From Xylanimicrobium pachnodae JCM 13526 = NBRC 107786 (GTDB lineage: Bacteria; Actinomycetota; Actinomycetes; Actinomycetales; Cellulomonadaceae): DNA of 64,000 nucleotides. Location: contig BCWJ01000001.1 in the NCBI GenBank assembly GCA_001592145.1, positions 124,001 through 188,000 on the forward strand, given 5' to 3'. Shown one piece after another: positions 31,273-40,080 of this stretch. The notes under the pieces were generated by a model that was given only the letters and a program-made list of their open reading frames with translations, did no database searches and was not told the origin of the DNA. The stretch's first letter is position 1. The number at the start of each line of letters is the position of its first letter. The translations under genes and the position numbers were made by a program.

Positions 31273-31380
31273 TCTCCCATCCCGGGGCTTGTCCCCAGCG
31301 GGGCCGGGCGGCCCCGCGTCCACACCCCGCCCCGCACCGCCGACGACGACGACGCGGCGCTACCTACCGTCGCCGTGCAA

Positions 31381-31402
31381 GTGCACGTGATGAGTGCACG
31401 TG
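31381..31402 (+). repeat. Direct repeat of GTGCACGTG upstream of the WXG-like gene
   Basis: GTGCACGTG at 31381-31389 and 31394-31402, starts 13 bp apart, in the leader region of the WXG-like/lipase pair, with two more GTGCA partial units to 31422. Possible regulator site; no promoter hexamers confirmed. Confidence 0.4.
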
Positions 31403-31443
31403 CCGGTGCAGGGTCCGGTGCACGAGACGGGGAGGTACGCCGC

Positions 31444-31725
31444 ATGGGCGAGGGCTGGTGGAACACGACGGGTGGGTTCGGCGGGAGCGGGATCCGGCCG
31501 GTCGACGGGGGCCTGGCGGACGCCCGGGCGGACCTCGCGGCCGTCGACTCCGCCGTCCAGGAGGCGAGTGACGCCCTGCGCCGGGCCACCGAGATCGACT
31601 GGCGGTCCACGGCGGCGGACCAGTTCCGGGTCTGGGCGGACGCACTCGCCCAGAACCTGTGGAGCGAGGCGCGGGAGCTGGACGCCACCGCGCTCGCCGC
31701 GACCCGCCTGGCGGTGGCGGGATGA
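31444..31725 (+). CDS. WXG100-like small helical protein
   Basis: 93 residues from ATG 31444 (GGGGAGGT 8 bp upstream; ATG 31390 in frame is an alternative). Predicted helix-turn-helix protein with the turn at IDWRSTAADQFRVWADALAQNL, similar to the W-x-G turn of ESAT-6/WXG100 proteins though with S for G. It is ATGA-coupled to a large hydrolase with its own N-terminal helical region. This resembles a WXG partner of a type VII-secreted enzyme. No ESX core genes are in the window. Confidence 0.6.
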   Translation: MGEGWWNTTGGFGGSGIRPVDGGLADARADLAAVDSAVQEASDALRRATEIDWRSTAADQFRVWADALAQNLWSEARELDATALAATRLAVAG

Positions 31726-33344
31726 GCGACCCGATCGACACCCTCGTGGTCGTCGGCGGGACGTCGGTGACCGGCGTCGACGCCGCAACCGTGCGCGAGG
31801 CCGCCGCCCGGATGGGCCACGCCGCCGGGCGGCTGGAAGCGGCCGCGTTCCGGGCGACGCAGGCGGCCCGCGGGTTCGACGGCGCGGCGTTCACCGCCGG
31901 TCCGGCCAGCATCGAGTCCACCCCCAACGGCTCTCTCGGGGGACCCGGCTCTCTCGGGGGACTCGGTGCCGATGCCGTGCCGACCCGGTGCGTCGCCTCA
32001 CCCGCCTCGTGCTACGGCACGCTCGCCGACGATGCGCGCCACCACGCACGCCGGTTGCGTGAGCTGGCGCAGCAGTGCACGACGCTGCGGGACCGGTTGC
32101 TGCGCGCGGCGGGGCTGTACGAGTACACGGAGTCCGCGACCGAGCACCTGATCGGAGCGGGCGTCGGCGCGGCCGCGGCCGCGGTGGGCGTCGCCGTGTC
32201 GACCCCGGCGGGGCAGGCGGCCATCGCCGTCGACGCCGTGGTCCTGGGCATGATCGGGTGGCAGTTCCACCGGACCACGGGTGGCGCGACGACTGTGGCG
32301 GCGAAGGTGGTGGGTGCCCGCGTGGCGCGCGAGACGCTCCGCACGCTTGCCCCGTACACCGACGAGGCCGTCCAGGGCCTGGCGGTCGGGATCACCGCCG
32401 CGCACCCGTTCGCGTCCGGGTACGACTTCTCGGTCCAGGGTGCCGCCACCACCCTGTCCCGCCTGGTGGCCCTGCTGCTGCCCGAGACCACCGCCACCGT
32501 GACGGAGGTGCGCTCGGACGCGCTCACCAGGTCCGGGTCCGGGACCATCCGGACTGCCCTCGTCAACCTGGACAAGCTGTACGCCCACGGCCAGGAGGAA
32601 TGGCCGGACCTGCCCACGGGAGCGGGCGGCCCTGGCGGCGGCCCCGGTGCCGTGGACATGGACGGCGTGCCGGCGGCCACCATCTCCGTCGAGAAGGTGA
32701 CGCACGACGACGGCACCGTGAGCTGGGTGGTGCTCATCCCCGGCACCGAGGAGCTCTTGTCCGGCACCAACCCGCTCGACGGGCGCAGCGACCTGGAGAT
32801 CATGGCGCGCGACGGCGCGGTCACCGCCGACGCCGCGGCGGCCGTCGAGGCGGCGCTCGCCGAGGCCGGGGTGGGCTCGGACGAGCCCGTGGTGCTCGTC
32901 GGGCACTCGCTGGGCGGGCTCGCGGCGGCCGCGCTGGCCGACTCCGCATCGTTCCGGAGCCGGTACCGGATCGGGGGGATCGTGACGGCCGGATCGCCGA
33001 CCGCCTCGTTCACCACCCCGAAGGGTGTGCCCGTGCTGGAGCTCAGCGACGACGAGGGCCTGGTGGCGAACACGGACGGCCGCTCCGGGGCGGAGAGCCC
33101 CAGCACCCCGGACCGGGTCACCGTGTCGCGGCGCCTGGCCGCGTCGGACGACCCGACGGACCAGCAGGCGTCCCAGAGCACCGCCACCGCCCACGGCGAC
33201 CCGACGCAGATCCGCACCTACGACCTGGCGCGCGAGAGCGGCAACGTGCAGGTCGAGGGGATCGTGGACCGCATCGAGCCCCTCATGTCCGGCAGCAGCT
33301 CCGAGGTGCGCTACTTCGCGGCCTCGCGCGTGGCTGAGCCGTGA
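31722..33344 (+). CDS. Alpha/beta-hydrolase (lipase-like) with WXG-like N-terminus
   Basis: 540 residues. N-terminal ~140 residues form helical bundles (ATVREAAARMGHAAGRLEAAAFRATQAARGF, LADDARHHARRLRELAQQCTTLRDRLLRAAGLYEY). Two hydrophobic helices follow (about 145-190), then a linker and a C-terminal alpha/beta-hydrolase with nucleophile elbow VVLVGHSLGGLAAAALA. A Ser-Asp-His triad is likely but only the Ser is certain. A short tandem duplication encodes GSLGG twice (about 31930-31965). Could be a secreted effector or a cell-envelope lipase; the coupled WXG-like gene favours export. Confidence 0.7.
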   Translation: MSDPIDTLVVVGGTSVTGVDAATVREAAARMGHAAGRLEAAAFRATQAARGFDGAAFTAGPASIESTPNGSLGGPGSLGGLGADAVPTRCVASPASCYGTLADDARHHARRLRELAQQCTTLRDRLLRAAGLYEYTESATEHLIGAGVGAAAAAVGVAVSTPAGQAAIAVDAVVLGMIGWQFHRTTGGATTVAAKVVGARVARETLRTLAPYTDEAVQGLAVGITAAHPFASGYDFSVQGAATTLSRLVALLLPETTATVTEVRSDALTRSGSGTIRTALVNLDKLYAHGQEEWPDLPTGAGGPGGGPGAVDMDGVPAATISVEKVTHDDGTVSWVVLIPGTEELLSGTNPLDGRSDLEIMARDGAVTADAAAAVEAALAEAGVGSDEPVVLVGHSLGGLAAAALADSASFRSRYRIGGIVTAGSPTASFTTPKGVPVLELSDDEGLVANTDGRSGAESPSTPDRVTVSRRLAASDDPTDQQASQSTATAHGDPTQIRTYDLARESGNVQVEGIVDRIEPLMSGSSSEVRYFAASRVAEP

Positions 33345-33351
33345 GCTCCGC

Positions 33352-33765
33352 TCAGCGGCGGGCCTTCTTCGGGGCGAACCGGTTGATGATCACCTGGAAC
33401 ACGGCGATCACCAGGGCGGCCAGCACGTACCACCAGAACCCGCCGGTGATGTGCAGGCCCCAGGGCTGGTCGCCGAACCAGTTGCGGTCCGTGATCCACA
33501 CGACCAGCCACAGCAGGAACGCGTTGACCACCAGGGAGAACAGACCCAGGGTCAGGAGGTACAGGGGCAGCGAGAACATCTTGACGATCGGTTTGATGAA
33601 CGCGTGCACCAGGTTGAAGATCAGGGCCACCACGATCACGGCCAGCACGGTGCCCAGCGCGGTGCCGTCGTCGACGATGTCGACGTGGTTCGGGATCACC
33701 AGGCTGGTCAGCCACAGGGCGAGGGCGGTCACGAGGACACGGACGACGAAGTACATGGGTGCCAT
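33352..33765 (-). CDS. Phage-holin-4-like membrane protein
   Basis: 137 residues with four hydrophobic helices. FVVRVLVTALALWLTSLVIP, GTALGTVLAVIVVALIFNLVHAFIKPIVKMFSLPLYLLTLGLFSLVVNAFLLWLVVW is the conserved pattern of the DUF/PF04020 holin-4 superfamily (despite the name, a common chromosomal membrane protein). Function unknown. Its start is only 6 bp from the divergent aminotransferase start, so the two promoters must overlap or lie inside the neighbours. Confidence 0.82.
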   Translation of the reverse strand: MAPMYFVVRVLVTALALWLTSLVIPNHVDIVDDGTALGTVLAVIVVALIFNLVHAFIKPIVKMFSLPLYLLTLGLFSLVVNAFLLWLVVWITDRNWFGDQPWGLHITGGFWWYVLAALVIAVFQVIINRFAPKKARR

Positions 33766-33771
33766 CGTGGC

Positions 33772-34890
33772 ATGCTGAGCGCCGTGGAGACAGGCCCAAC
33801 CCGCTCGCAGGACACGACCACCGACGTTCCGTTGCGCCCCGCCGTCGCGGCGCTGCCGCCGTACGTGCCGGGCGCGCGCCCGGCGCCGGGGGAGCACCTG
33901 TGGAAGCTGTCGTCGAACGAGAACCCGTACGGGCCGCTCCCGTCGGTGGTCGAGGCCATCGCGCAGGCCGCCGCCGACGCCAACCGGTACCCCGACATGT
34001 ACGCGACCGACCTGGTCGAGGCGCTCGCCGCGCACGCGGGGGTCGACGCCGACCAGGTGGTGGTGGGCAACGGCTCCGTGGCCGTGCTCGCGCACCTGCT
34101 CGCGGCCGTGGTCGACGCGGGGGACGAGGTCGTCTACCCGTGGCGCTCGTTCGAGGCGTACCCGATCGCGGTGGCCGTCGCGGGCGGGCGTTCCGTGCAG
34201 GTGCCCGTGCGGTCCGACGGGCGGCTCGACCTGCCCGCGATGGCCGCCGCCGTGACCGACCGCACCCGCGTGGTGCTGGTCTGCACGCCCAACAACCCCA
34301 CCGGCCCGTCGGTGCGCGCCCGCGAGCTGGAAGAGTTCGTGGCCGCCGTGCCCGGCGACGTGATGGTCGTGGTGGACGAGGCGTACCTCGAGTTCGTGCG
34401 CGACCCCGAAGCGCCTGACGCCGTCGCCCTGTTCCGCGAGCACCCCAACGTGGTGCTGCTGCGTACCCTGTCCAAGGCGTACGGGCTGGCCGGGTTGCGC
34501 GTCGGCTACGCGGTGGCGCACCCGCGGCTGGCCGCCGGCATCCGCGCGGTGTCCACGCCGTTCGGGGTGTCCCACGTGGCGCAGCAGGCCGCGCTGGCCT
34601 CGTTGCGCCCGCAGGCACAGGCCGAGCTCCTGGCCCGCGTCGACGCCCTCGTCGTCGAGCGTGCCCGGGTGCAGGACGCCCTGGCCGCCCAGGGGTGGGA
34701 CCTGCCCGAGTCGCAGGCCAACTTCGTGTGGTTCCCCCTGGGGGAGCGGACCCTGGAGTGCGCCGCGCAGGCCCGCGCCGCCGGCGTGCTGGTGCGCCCC
34801 TTCGCGGGCGACGGCATCCGCGTGAGCATCGGCGAGCCCGGGGCCAACGACGCACTCCTGGCGGCCGCGGCCACCTGGCTCGAGCGGTAG
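33772..34890 (+). CDS. hisC: Histidinol-phosphate / aromatic aminotransferase
   Basis: 372 residues, fold-type I PLP enzyme. SSNENPYGPLPSV at the substrate arm, the PLP-binding segment VVGNGSVAVL, CTPNNPTGP, DEAYLEF, the Schiff-base lysine in RTLSKAYGLAGLRVGYAV and the C-terminal RPFAGDGIRVSIGEP. The family includes histidinol-phosphate aminotransferase and the phenylalanine/aromatic aminotransferase Pat of actinobacteria. With no his genes near it, the aromatic role is equally possible. Confidence 0.85.
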   Translation: MLSAVETGPTRSQDTTTDVPLRPAVAALPPYVPGARPAPGEHLWKLSSNENPYGPLPSVVEAIAQAAADANRYPDMYATDLVEALAAHAGVDADQVVVGNGSVAVLAHLLAAVVDAGDEVVYPWRSFEAYPIAVAVAGGRSVQVPVRSDGRLDLPAMAAAVTDRTRVVLVCTPNNPTGPSVRARELEEFVAAVPGDVMVVVDEAYLEFVRDPEAPDAVALFREHPNVVLLRTLSKAYGLAGLRVGYAVAHPRLAAGIRAVSTPFGVSHVAQQAALASLRPQAQAELLARVDALVVERARVQDALAAQGWDLPESQANFVWFPLGERTLECAAQARAAGVLVRPFAGDGIRVSIGEPGANDALLAAAATWLER

Positions 34891-35073
34891 CTGCACCCTG
34901 GAGGGCGCGCCACGGGGAGCCGGTGCGGTGCGGCGATGAGCCCGATCGTTGTCCGCCCGCCGACGGTGTCGCAAGCACGGACTCGAGCCCGACGGCGCCA
35001 GTCGCATCGAGGACGGCGTCCGCACGATCCGCCTGACCCGCCGCTCGGCGCCCGAGACTCAGTGACGGAACGG

Positions 35074-35141
35074 TCTGGTCGTCGACGTGCGGTCTGGTAG
35101 TCGGTTCAGGCCGACGACCAGACCGCACGTCGACGACCAGA
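35074..35141. repeat. Long palindromic element, family copy 1
   Basis: 31-bp arms with one mismatch and a 6-nt loop (TTCAGG). Each arm contains two direct copies of the 12-mer TCTGGTCGTCGA-like unit, so four units in all. The same unit and layout recur at 54656-54725. A strong hairpin at either end of plus-strand genes could also terminate transcription. Confidence 0.8.
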
Positions 35142-35290
35142 GGGTGCCGGCCCTGGCCGGACGGGGCGGCCGCGGCCACCTGGCGCTGAGCCTCGTCATC
35201 GCCTGCGGCCGCGGGAAGCCCGTTGTGGGATCCCTCCAAGCGGCGTGCGCAGATATTGGCAACCCTTGGAACGGCGCTGTGGACTTCGGC

Positions 35291-35325
35291 AACCTACGCT
35301 TGCGTAGGCTACGAAACCGTAGGTT
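35291..35325. promoter_or_regulatory. Nested dyads upstream of the 2-oxoacid dehydrogenase operon
   Basis: Three CCTACG/CGTAGG half-site pairs: CCTACGC-TT-GCGTAGG (35293-35308), CTACG-AAAC-CGTAG (35309-35322) and an outer AACCTACG...CGTAGGTT (35291-35325). It lies 21-55 bp before the GTG start of E1 alpha, the right place for an operator array. Confidence 0.7.
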
Positions 35326-35345
35326 CGCCGACTGAGGGAGACCGC

Positions 35346-36491
35346 GTGGCACCCGTCGCTGACGAGCAGGGCCTGCTCCAGATCCTCGACCCCTCCGGAG
35401 CGCTCGTGGAGACGCCGGAGAACGCCGCATACCGTGCGCGCATCGCGCACCTGGGCGCAGACGATCGCCGGGCCATGTACCGCGACATGGTGCTCACGCG
35501 CCGCTTCGACGACGAGGCCACGGCGCTCCAGCGGCAGGGTGAGCTCGCGCTGTTCGCGCAGGCACGCGGCCAGGAGGCGGCGCAGGTCGGGTCCGCCCAC
35601 GCGCTGGCCCCGCAGGACTACGTGTTCCCCTCCTACCGCGAGCACGGGGTGCTGCACGTGCGCGGCGTGGACCCGATCGACCGGCTGCGGCTCTTCCGCG
35701 GGCAGGACCACGGCGGCTGGGACCCGGCGGAGCACAACGCGCAGCTCTACACCCTGGTGCTCGGCTCGCAGGTGCTGCACGCCACCGGGTACGCCATGGG
35801 CGTGCAGCGCGACGGTCTGGTCGGCACCGGGGACCCGGACAAGGACACCGCCGTCGTCGTCTACTTCGGGGACGGGACGACGTCGCAGGGCGACGTCCAC
35901 GAGGCCATGGTGTTCGCGTCCGTCAACGACGCCCCCACGGTGTTCTTCCTCCAGAACAACCAGTGGGCCATCTCCGAGCCCACCGCACGCCAGGCCAAGG
36001 TGCCGTTCGCGGCCCGCGGCGCCGGGTACGGCATCCCGTCCGTGCGCGTGGACGGCAACGACGTGCTGGCCTGCTACGCCGTGACGCTCGAAGCCCTGGA
36101 GCGCGCGCACGCGGGTGGCGGTCCCACGTTCATCGAAGCGTTCACCTACCGCATGGGCGCGCACACGACGTCGGACGACCCCACGCGCTACCGCACGCGC
36201 GAGGAGGAGGAGTACTGGCGCCGCCGCGACCCGATCGACCGCCTCGCAGCCCTGCTCACGGCGTCGGGCGAGTGGGACGAGGCGTGGGCGGCGGGCGTGG
36301 CGGCGGACGCCGAGGCGCTGGCCGCGCGCATCCGCACGCAGACCCGTGAGCTGGGCGCGCCGCCCACCGCGGCCATGTTCGAGCACGTGTACGCCACACC
36401 GCACGCGACCGTGGCGGAAGAGGCCGCGTGGCAGGCCGAGTACGAGAACGCCGCAGCCGACAACGCCGCATACGAGGAGGCGACCCGATGA
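35346..36491 (+). CDS. pdhA: 2-oxoacid dehydrogenase E1 component, alpha subunit
   Basis: 381 residues from GTG 35346 (GAGGGAG just upstream). TPP-binding motif GDGTTSQGDVHEAMVFASVNDAPTVFFLQNNQWAIS. SYREHG and RMGAHTTSDDPTRYR are typical of pyruvate and branched-chain E1 alpha. First gene of an E1 alpha-E1 beta-E2 operon without E3. Substrate could be pyruvate or branched-chain 2-oxoacids; the two-subunit E1 in actinobacteria is most often the branched-chain complex. Confidence 0.92.
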   Translation: MAPVADEQGLLQILDPSGALVETPENAAYRARIAHLGADDRRAMYRDMVLTRRFDDEATALQRQGELALFAQARGQEAAQVGSAHALAPQDYVFPSYREHGVLHVRGVDPIDRLRLFRGQDHGGWDPAEHNAQLYTLVLGSQVLHATGYAMGVQRDGLVGTGDPDKDTAVVVYFGDGTTSQGDVHEAMVFASVNDAPTVFFLQNNQWAISEPTARQAKVPFAARGAGYGIPSVRVDGNDVLACYAVTLEALERAHAGGGPTFIEAFTYRMGAHTTSDDPTRYRTREEEEYWRRRDPIDRLAALLTASGEWDEAWAAGVAADAEALAARIRTQTRELGAPPTAAMFEHVYATPHATVAEEAAWQAEYENAAADNAAYEEATR

Positions 36492-37513
36492 CCGCGCTCA
36501 TGGAGCGTCCCGGAGCGACCACGACGTCCGGCACGCAGACCCTCACGTTCGCCAAGGCGCTCACCCTCGGCATGCGGGCGGCGCTCGCGGCCGACCCGAA
36601 GACGCTCCTCATGGGTGAGGACATCGGCACGCTGGGCGGCGTGTTCCGCGTGACGGACGGGTTGCAGGCCGAGTTCGGTGCCGACCGCGTCGTGGACTCC
36701 CCGCTCGCCGAGTCCGGCATCGTGGGCACCGCCATCGGGCTGGCGCTGCGCGGGTACCGCACCATCTGCGAGATCCAGTTCGACGGGTTCGTGTTCCCCG
36801 CGTTCGACCAGATCACCACTCAGCTCGCCAAGATGCACAACCGGTCGGGTGGACGCCTCACCGTGCCCGTGGTGATCCGCATCCCGTTCGGCGGCGGCAT
36901 CGGCGCCGTGGAGCACCACTCCGAGAGCCCCGAGGTGCTGTTCGCGCACACCGCCGGGCTGCGCGTCGTCTCCCCGGCCACGCCGCAGGACGCGTACGAC
37001 ATGATCCGCGCGGCCGTCACCTGCCCCGACCCGGTGATCTTCCTGGAGCCCAAGGGCCGGTACTGGACCAAGGGTCCGGTGGACCTGGACGCGCCGCCGG
37101 CCGCCGGGATCCTCGACACCGCCCGGGTGGCCCGGCCCGGCACGGACGTCACGCTCGTCGCGTACGGCCCGACGGTGCTCACGGCGCTCAAGGCCGCCGA
37201 CGCGCTCGCCGCCGAGGGCACGTCCGCCGAGGTCGTGGACCTGCGCGCCATCTCCCCGCTCGACGTGCCCGCCGTGGTCGCGTCCGTGCGCAAGACGGGC
37301 CGCTGCGTCGTCGTGCACGAGGCGCCGACCGTGCACGGGGTGGGCGCCGAGATCGCGGCGCGCGTCACCGAGGAGGCCTTCCACTCCCTGGAGGCGCCCG
37401 TCATCCGGGTGGGCGGGTTCCACGTCCCCTACCCCGTGGCAAAGCTGGAGCACGAGTACCTGCCGTCCGTGGACCGCGTGCTCGACGCCGTCGACCGCTC
37501 GCTGGCGTACTGA
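36488..37513 (+). CDS. pdhB: 2-oxoacid dehydrogenase E1 component, beta subunit
   Basis: 341 residues, ATGA overlap with E1 alpha. Transketolase pyrimidine-binding domain: [51 protein letters not shown]-terminal transketolase domain follows ([41 protein letters not shown]). Forms the alpha2beta2 E1 decarboxylase with the preceding gene. Confidence 0.93.
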   Translation: MTALMERPGATTTSGTQTLTFAKALTLGMRAALAADPKTLLMGEDIGTLGGVFRVTDGLQAEFGADRVVDSPLAESGIVGTAIGLALRGYRTICEIQFDGFVFPAFDQITTQLAKMHNRSGGRLTVPVVIRIPFGGGIGAVEHHSESPEVLFAHTAGLRVVSPATPQDAYDMIRAAVTCPDPVIFLEPKGRYWTKGPVDLDAPPAAGILDTARVARPGTDVTLVAYGPTVLTALKAADALAAEGTSAEVVDLRAISPLDVPAVVASVRKTGRCVVVHEAPTVHGVGAEIAARVTEEAFHSLEAPVIRVGGFHVPYPVAKLEHEYLPSVDRVLDAVDRSLAY

Positions 37514-37529
37514 AGGGACCTGTTCGCAC

Positions 37530-38978
37530 ATGTCGCAGCGTTTCCCCCTGCCCGACGTCGGTGAGGGCCTGACCGAGGCCGAGATCGTCGAGTGGCGCGT
37601 CGCCGTGGGCGACACGGTGGCCGTCAACCAGGTGCTCGTCGAGATCGAGACCGCCAAGTCGCTCGTCGAGCTGCCCTCGCCGTTCGCCGGGACGGTCGTC
37701 GCCCTGCTGGTCGCCGAGGGCGACACGGTGGACGTGGGCACCCCGATCATCGAGGTCAGCTCCGACGCCGCGGCCGCCCCGGTGGTCGAGCCTTCCCCGG
37801 TGGTCGAGCCTGCCGAGACCGCGCCTGTCGAGACCGCGTCGTCCGACTCCGGCTCGGTGCTGGTCGGCTACGGCACCGCCGACGCCGGAGCGACGGGCCG
37901 CCGACGCCGCCGTAGAGGCACGCCGCCCGCCGCCGCCCCGGTGGCCGAGCCTGCTCCGCCCGGCGAGCGTGGTGCGACCGCGCCCGACCCCGGGGCCATC
38001 TCCGTCCCGGCCGCGAACGGCAACGGCGCGGCCGCGCAGGGCCGCGTGCTCGCCAAGCCGCCCGTGCGCAAGCTGGCCAAGGAGCTCGGCGTGGACCTCG
38101 CGTCCGTGACCCCCACGGGCCCGGGCGGCATCGTGACCCGTGAGGACCTGGTGGCCCACGCGGAGGCGGCCAAGGCCCGCACGCTGGGCAACTACCCGGC
38201 CGACCCCTCGGACCCCTCGGACGACGCGCCCGACGCCGACCAGCCCTGGCTCGCCACGGGATCCGTCTCCCCGGACGGCCGACGCACCCGCGTCCCGGTC
38301 AAGTCGGTGCGCAAGCGCACGGCCGAGGCGATGGTGGCCAGCGCGTTCTCCGCCCCGCACGTCACCGTGTTCCACACCGTGGACGTCACCAAGACGATGA
38401 AGCTCATCGCGGCGCTCAAGGCCGACCGCGAGTTCTCCGACGTGCGCGTCACCCCGCTGCTCATCGCCATGAAGGCCGTGCTGCTGGCCATCAACCGGCA
38501 CCCGGAGATCAACGCGAGCTGGGACGACGCCGCCCAGGAGATCGTCTACAAGCACTACGTGAACCTCGGGATCGCCGCCGCGACCCCGCGAGGACTGGTG
38601 GTTCCCAACATCAAGGACGCCCACCGCCTCGACCTGCTCCACCTCGCCCGGGCTCTCGCCGATCTCACGGCGACCGCGCGTGCCGGCCGCACCACCCCCG
38701 CGGCCATGTCGGACGGAACCTTCACGATCACCAATGTGGGGGTCTTCGGCATCGACACCGGCACGCCGATCCTGAACCCGGGCGAGGCGGGAATCCTCGC
38801 CTTCGGCGTCATCCGCGAGACGCCGTGGGTGCACCACGGGAAGATCAAGCCGCGCTGGGTCACCAACCTGTCGCTCAGCTTCGACCACCGCCTGGTGGAC
38901 GGCGAGCTCGGCTCCCGGTTCCTGGCCGACGTCGCCCGCGTGCTGGAGGACCCAGCCCGGGCGCTCGCCTGGGCGTGA
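37530..38978 (+). CDS. Dihydrolipoamide acyltransferase (E2)
   Basis: 482 residues. A single lipoyl domain with K43 in [11 protein letters not shown]; a Pro/Glu/Val-rich linker; a peripheral subunit-binding domain at about 169-205 ([31 protein letters not shown]); and a C-terminal catalytic domain ending [16 protein letters not shown] with H453. One lipoyl domain fits branched-chain or acetoin-type E2 better than multi-lipoyl pyruvate E2. The stop lies inside a 14-bp tandem repeat. Confidence 0.93.
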   Translation: MSQRFPLPDVGEGLTEAEIVEWRVAVGDTVAVNQVLVEIETAKSLVELPSPFAGTVVALLVAEGDTVDVGTPIIEVSSDAAAAPVVEPSPVVEPAETAPVETASSDSGSVLVGYGTADAGATGRRRRRRGTPPAAAPVAEPAPPGERGATAPDPGAISVPAANGNGAAAQGRVLAKPPVRKLAKELGVDLASVTPTGPGGIVTREDLVAHAEAAKARTLGNYPADPSDPSDDAPDADQPWLATGSVSPDGRRTRVPVKSVRKRTAEAMVASAFSAPHVTVFHTVDVTKTMKLIAALKADREFSDVRVTPLLIAMKAVLLAINRHPEINASWDDAAQEIVYKHYVNLGIAAATPRGLVVPNIKDAHRLDLLHLARALADLTATARAGRTTPAAMSDGTFTITNVGVFGIDTGTPILNPGEAGILAFGVIRETPWVHHGKIKPRWVTNLSLSFDHRLVDGELGSRFLADVARVLEDPARALAWA

Positions 38979-39027
38979 CCTAGCCGGCGTGACCTAGCCG
39001 GCGTGACCCGGACGGCGTGAGCCGGCC
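38972..39027 (+). repeat. Four-unit 14-bp tandem repeat at the E2 gene end
   Basis: GGCGTGACCTAGCC twice (38972, 38986), then GGCGTGACCCGGAC (39000) and GGCGTGAGCCGGCC (39014). The first unit contains the E2 stop codon. Between convergent genes; could also reflect slippage with no function. Confidence 0.7.
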
Positions 39028-39048
39028 GCGGCGCCCAGGCAGTTCCGC

Positions 39049-39894
39049 TCAGTCGCTGCCGACGTGGTCGCCGTGGTGGTCGAGCCCGGCCGTGCCCTGC
39101 TTCCAGTAGCCGTCGACGTCGACCTGCTCCTGGGGCAGGCCGAGCTCGTGGCGCAGGTAGCGGCGGATCGGGGTGAGCACGCCCGCCTCGCCCGCCGCGA
39201 ACGCGAACCAGTCCGTGCCCGCGGGCGGGGCCCAGGCGCGCAGGGCGCGTTCGAGGCCGCCCGAACCCTCGGTGTTCCGGTGCACCCAGCGGACCTCGAC
39301 GCCGTCGCGCGCGGTGAGGGGCAGCTCGTCGGCGGCGTCGTCGACCTCGAGGAAGGCGAGCGCGCGGGCGCCGTCGGGCAGCTCGTCGAGCAGGCGGGCG
39401 ACGGCCGGGATGGCGGTCTCGTCGCCCAGGGCGAGGTAGAACGGGTAGCCGGTGGGGAACATCAGGTGGCCGCGCGGCCCCATGACGCCGAGCTGGTCTC
39501 CGGCACGGGCGGTGGCGGCCCAGCGTCCGGCGGGCCCGTGCTCGTGCAGCACGAAGTCCAGGCTCAGCTCGCGGGCCGTCGGGTCCCAGGCGCGCACGGT
39601 GTAGTCGCGCACGGTGTAGTCGCGCACGAGCGGCGCCTCCCCCTCGGGGGTGCGCAGCCCGGCGGCCGTGCGCACGGGCAGCGAGACCCGCCCGGTGGCG
39701 GGGTCGGGCAGCACGACCTTGACGTGGTCGGCGGGCGCGAACCGGGCGAAGGGGAACCCCTCGTCCAGGTCGGCGCCGGTGAGCACCACGCGGCGCAGGC
39801 GCGGACCCAGGTCGGTGACGCGGTCGACGGTCAGGACGCGGCGGCCCACTGCGGGCAGCGGCGCGCGGGTGGTGGTGCGGGTCATGGTTGCCAC
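39049..39894 (-). CDS. Siderophore-interacting protein (FAD ferric reductase)
   Basis: 281 residues from GTG 39894 (ATG 39885 also possible). N-terminal FAD-binding SIP domain: FAPADHVKVVLPDP, RDYTVRxW. C-terminal SIP domain: YLALGDETAIPAVARLLDEL, WFAFAAGEAGVLTPIRRYLRHELGL, DGYWKQGTAG. Releases iron from ferric siderophores in the cytoplasm. The FAD motif is duplicated as RDYTVRDYTV by a 15-bp tandem repeat near 39592-39625. A DtxR/IdeR box upstream indicates iron repression. Confidence 0.92.
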   Translation of the reverse strand: MATMTRTTTRAPLPAVGRRVLTVDRVTDLGPRLRRVVLTGADLDEGFPFARFAPADHVKVVLPDPATGRVSLPVRTAAGLRTPEGEAPLVRDYTVRDYTVRAWDPTARELSLDFVLHEHGPAGRWAATARAGDQLGVMGPRGHLMFPTGYPFYLALGDETAIPAVARLLDELPDGARALAFLEVDDAADELPLTARDGVEVRWVHRNTEGSGGLERALRAWAPPAGTDWFAFAAGEAGVLTPIRRYLRHELGLPQEQVDVDGYWKQGTAGLDHHGDHVGSD

Positions 39895-39910
39895 ATTTCT
39901 CGCGTGCGAA

Positions 39911-39929
39911 TTAGGGCAGGCTTACCTTA
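39911..39929. promoter_or_regulatory. DtxR/IdeR iron box
   Basis: TTAGGGCAGGCTTACCTTA matches the 19-bp consensus TTAGGTTAGSCTAACCTAA at 15 positions. It begins 17 bp upstream of the siderophore-interacting protein start. Confidence 0.85.
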
Positions 39930-40080
39930 GTGCCCGGTGCGACTGGTTGGTGCGACCTGCCCAGCACGCGAGACCGTCGGAGTTCCCTCCCTGAACCGAC
40001 CGGGCCGCTGTGACCTGATCGCCTGGTCCCGGCTGCGTGCGGGCGCCCGGGCACGGTGCCCTGCCGCCTACCCTGGTCGC

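Larger units (their letters stand above)
34891..35345. other. 455-bp intergenic region between aminotransferase and 2-oxoacid dehydrogenase operon
   Basis: No credible gene. Contains the long 12-mer hairpin (35074-35141) in the middle and the nested CCTACG dyads (35291-35325) at the end. The first 180 bp hold nothing I can name. Confidence 0.7.

Noticed and set aside
31930-31965. Short duplication in the hydrolase gene as a recombination site
   Set aside because: It is a simple in-frame 18-bp tandem duplication encoding Gly/Ser/Leu; slippage explains it.
33352-33765. Holin-4-like gene as part of a second prophage
   Set aside because: The family is common on actinobacterial chromosomes and no other phage gene is near it.
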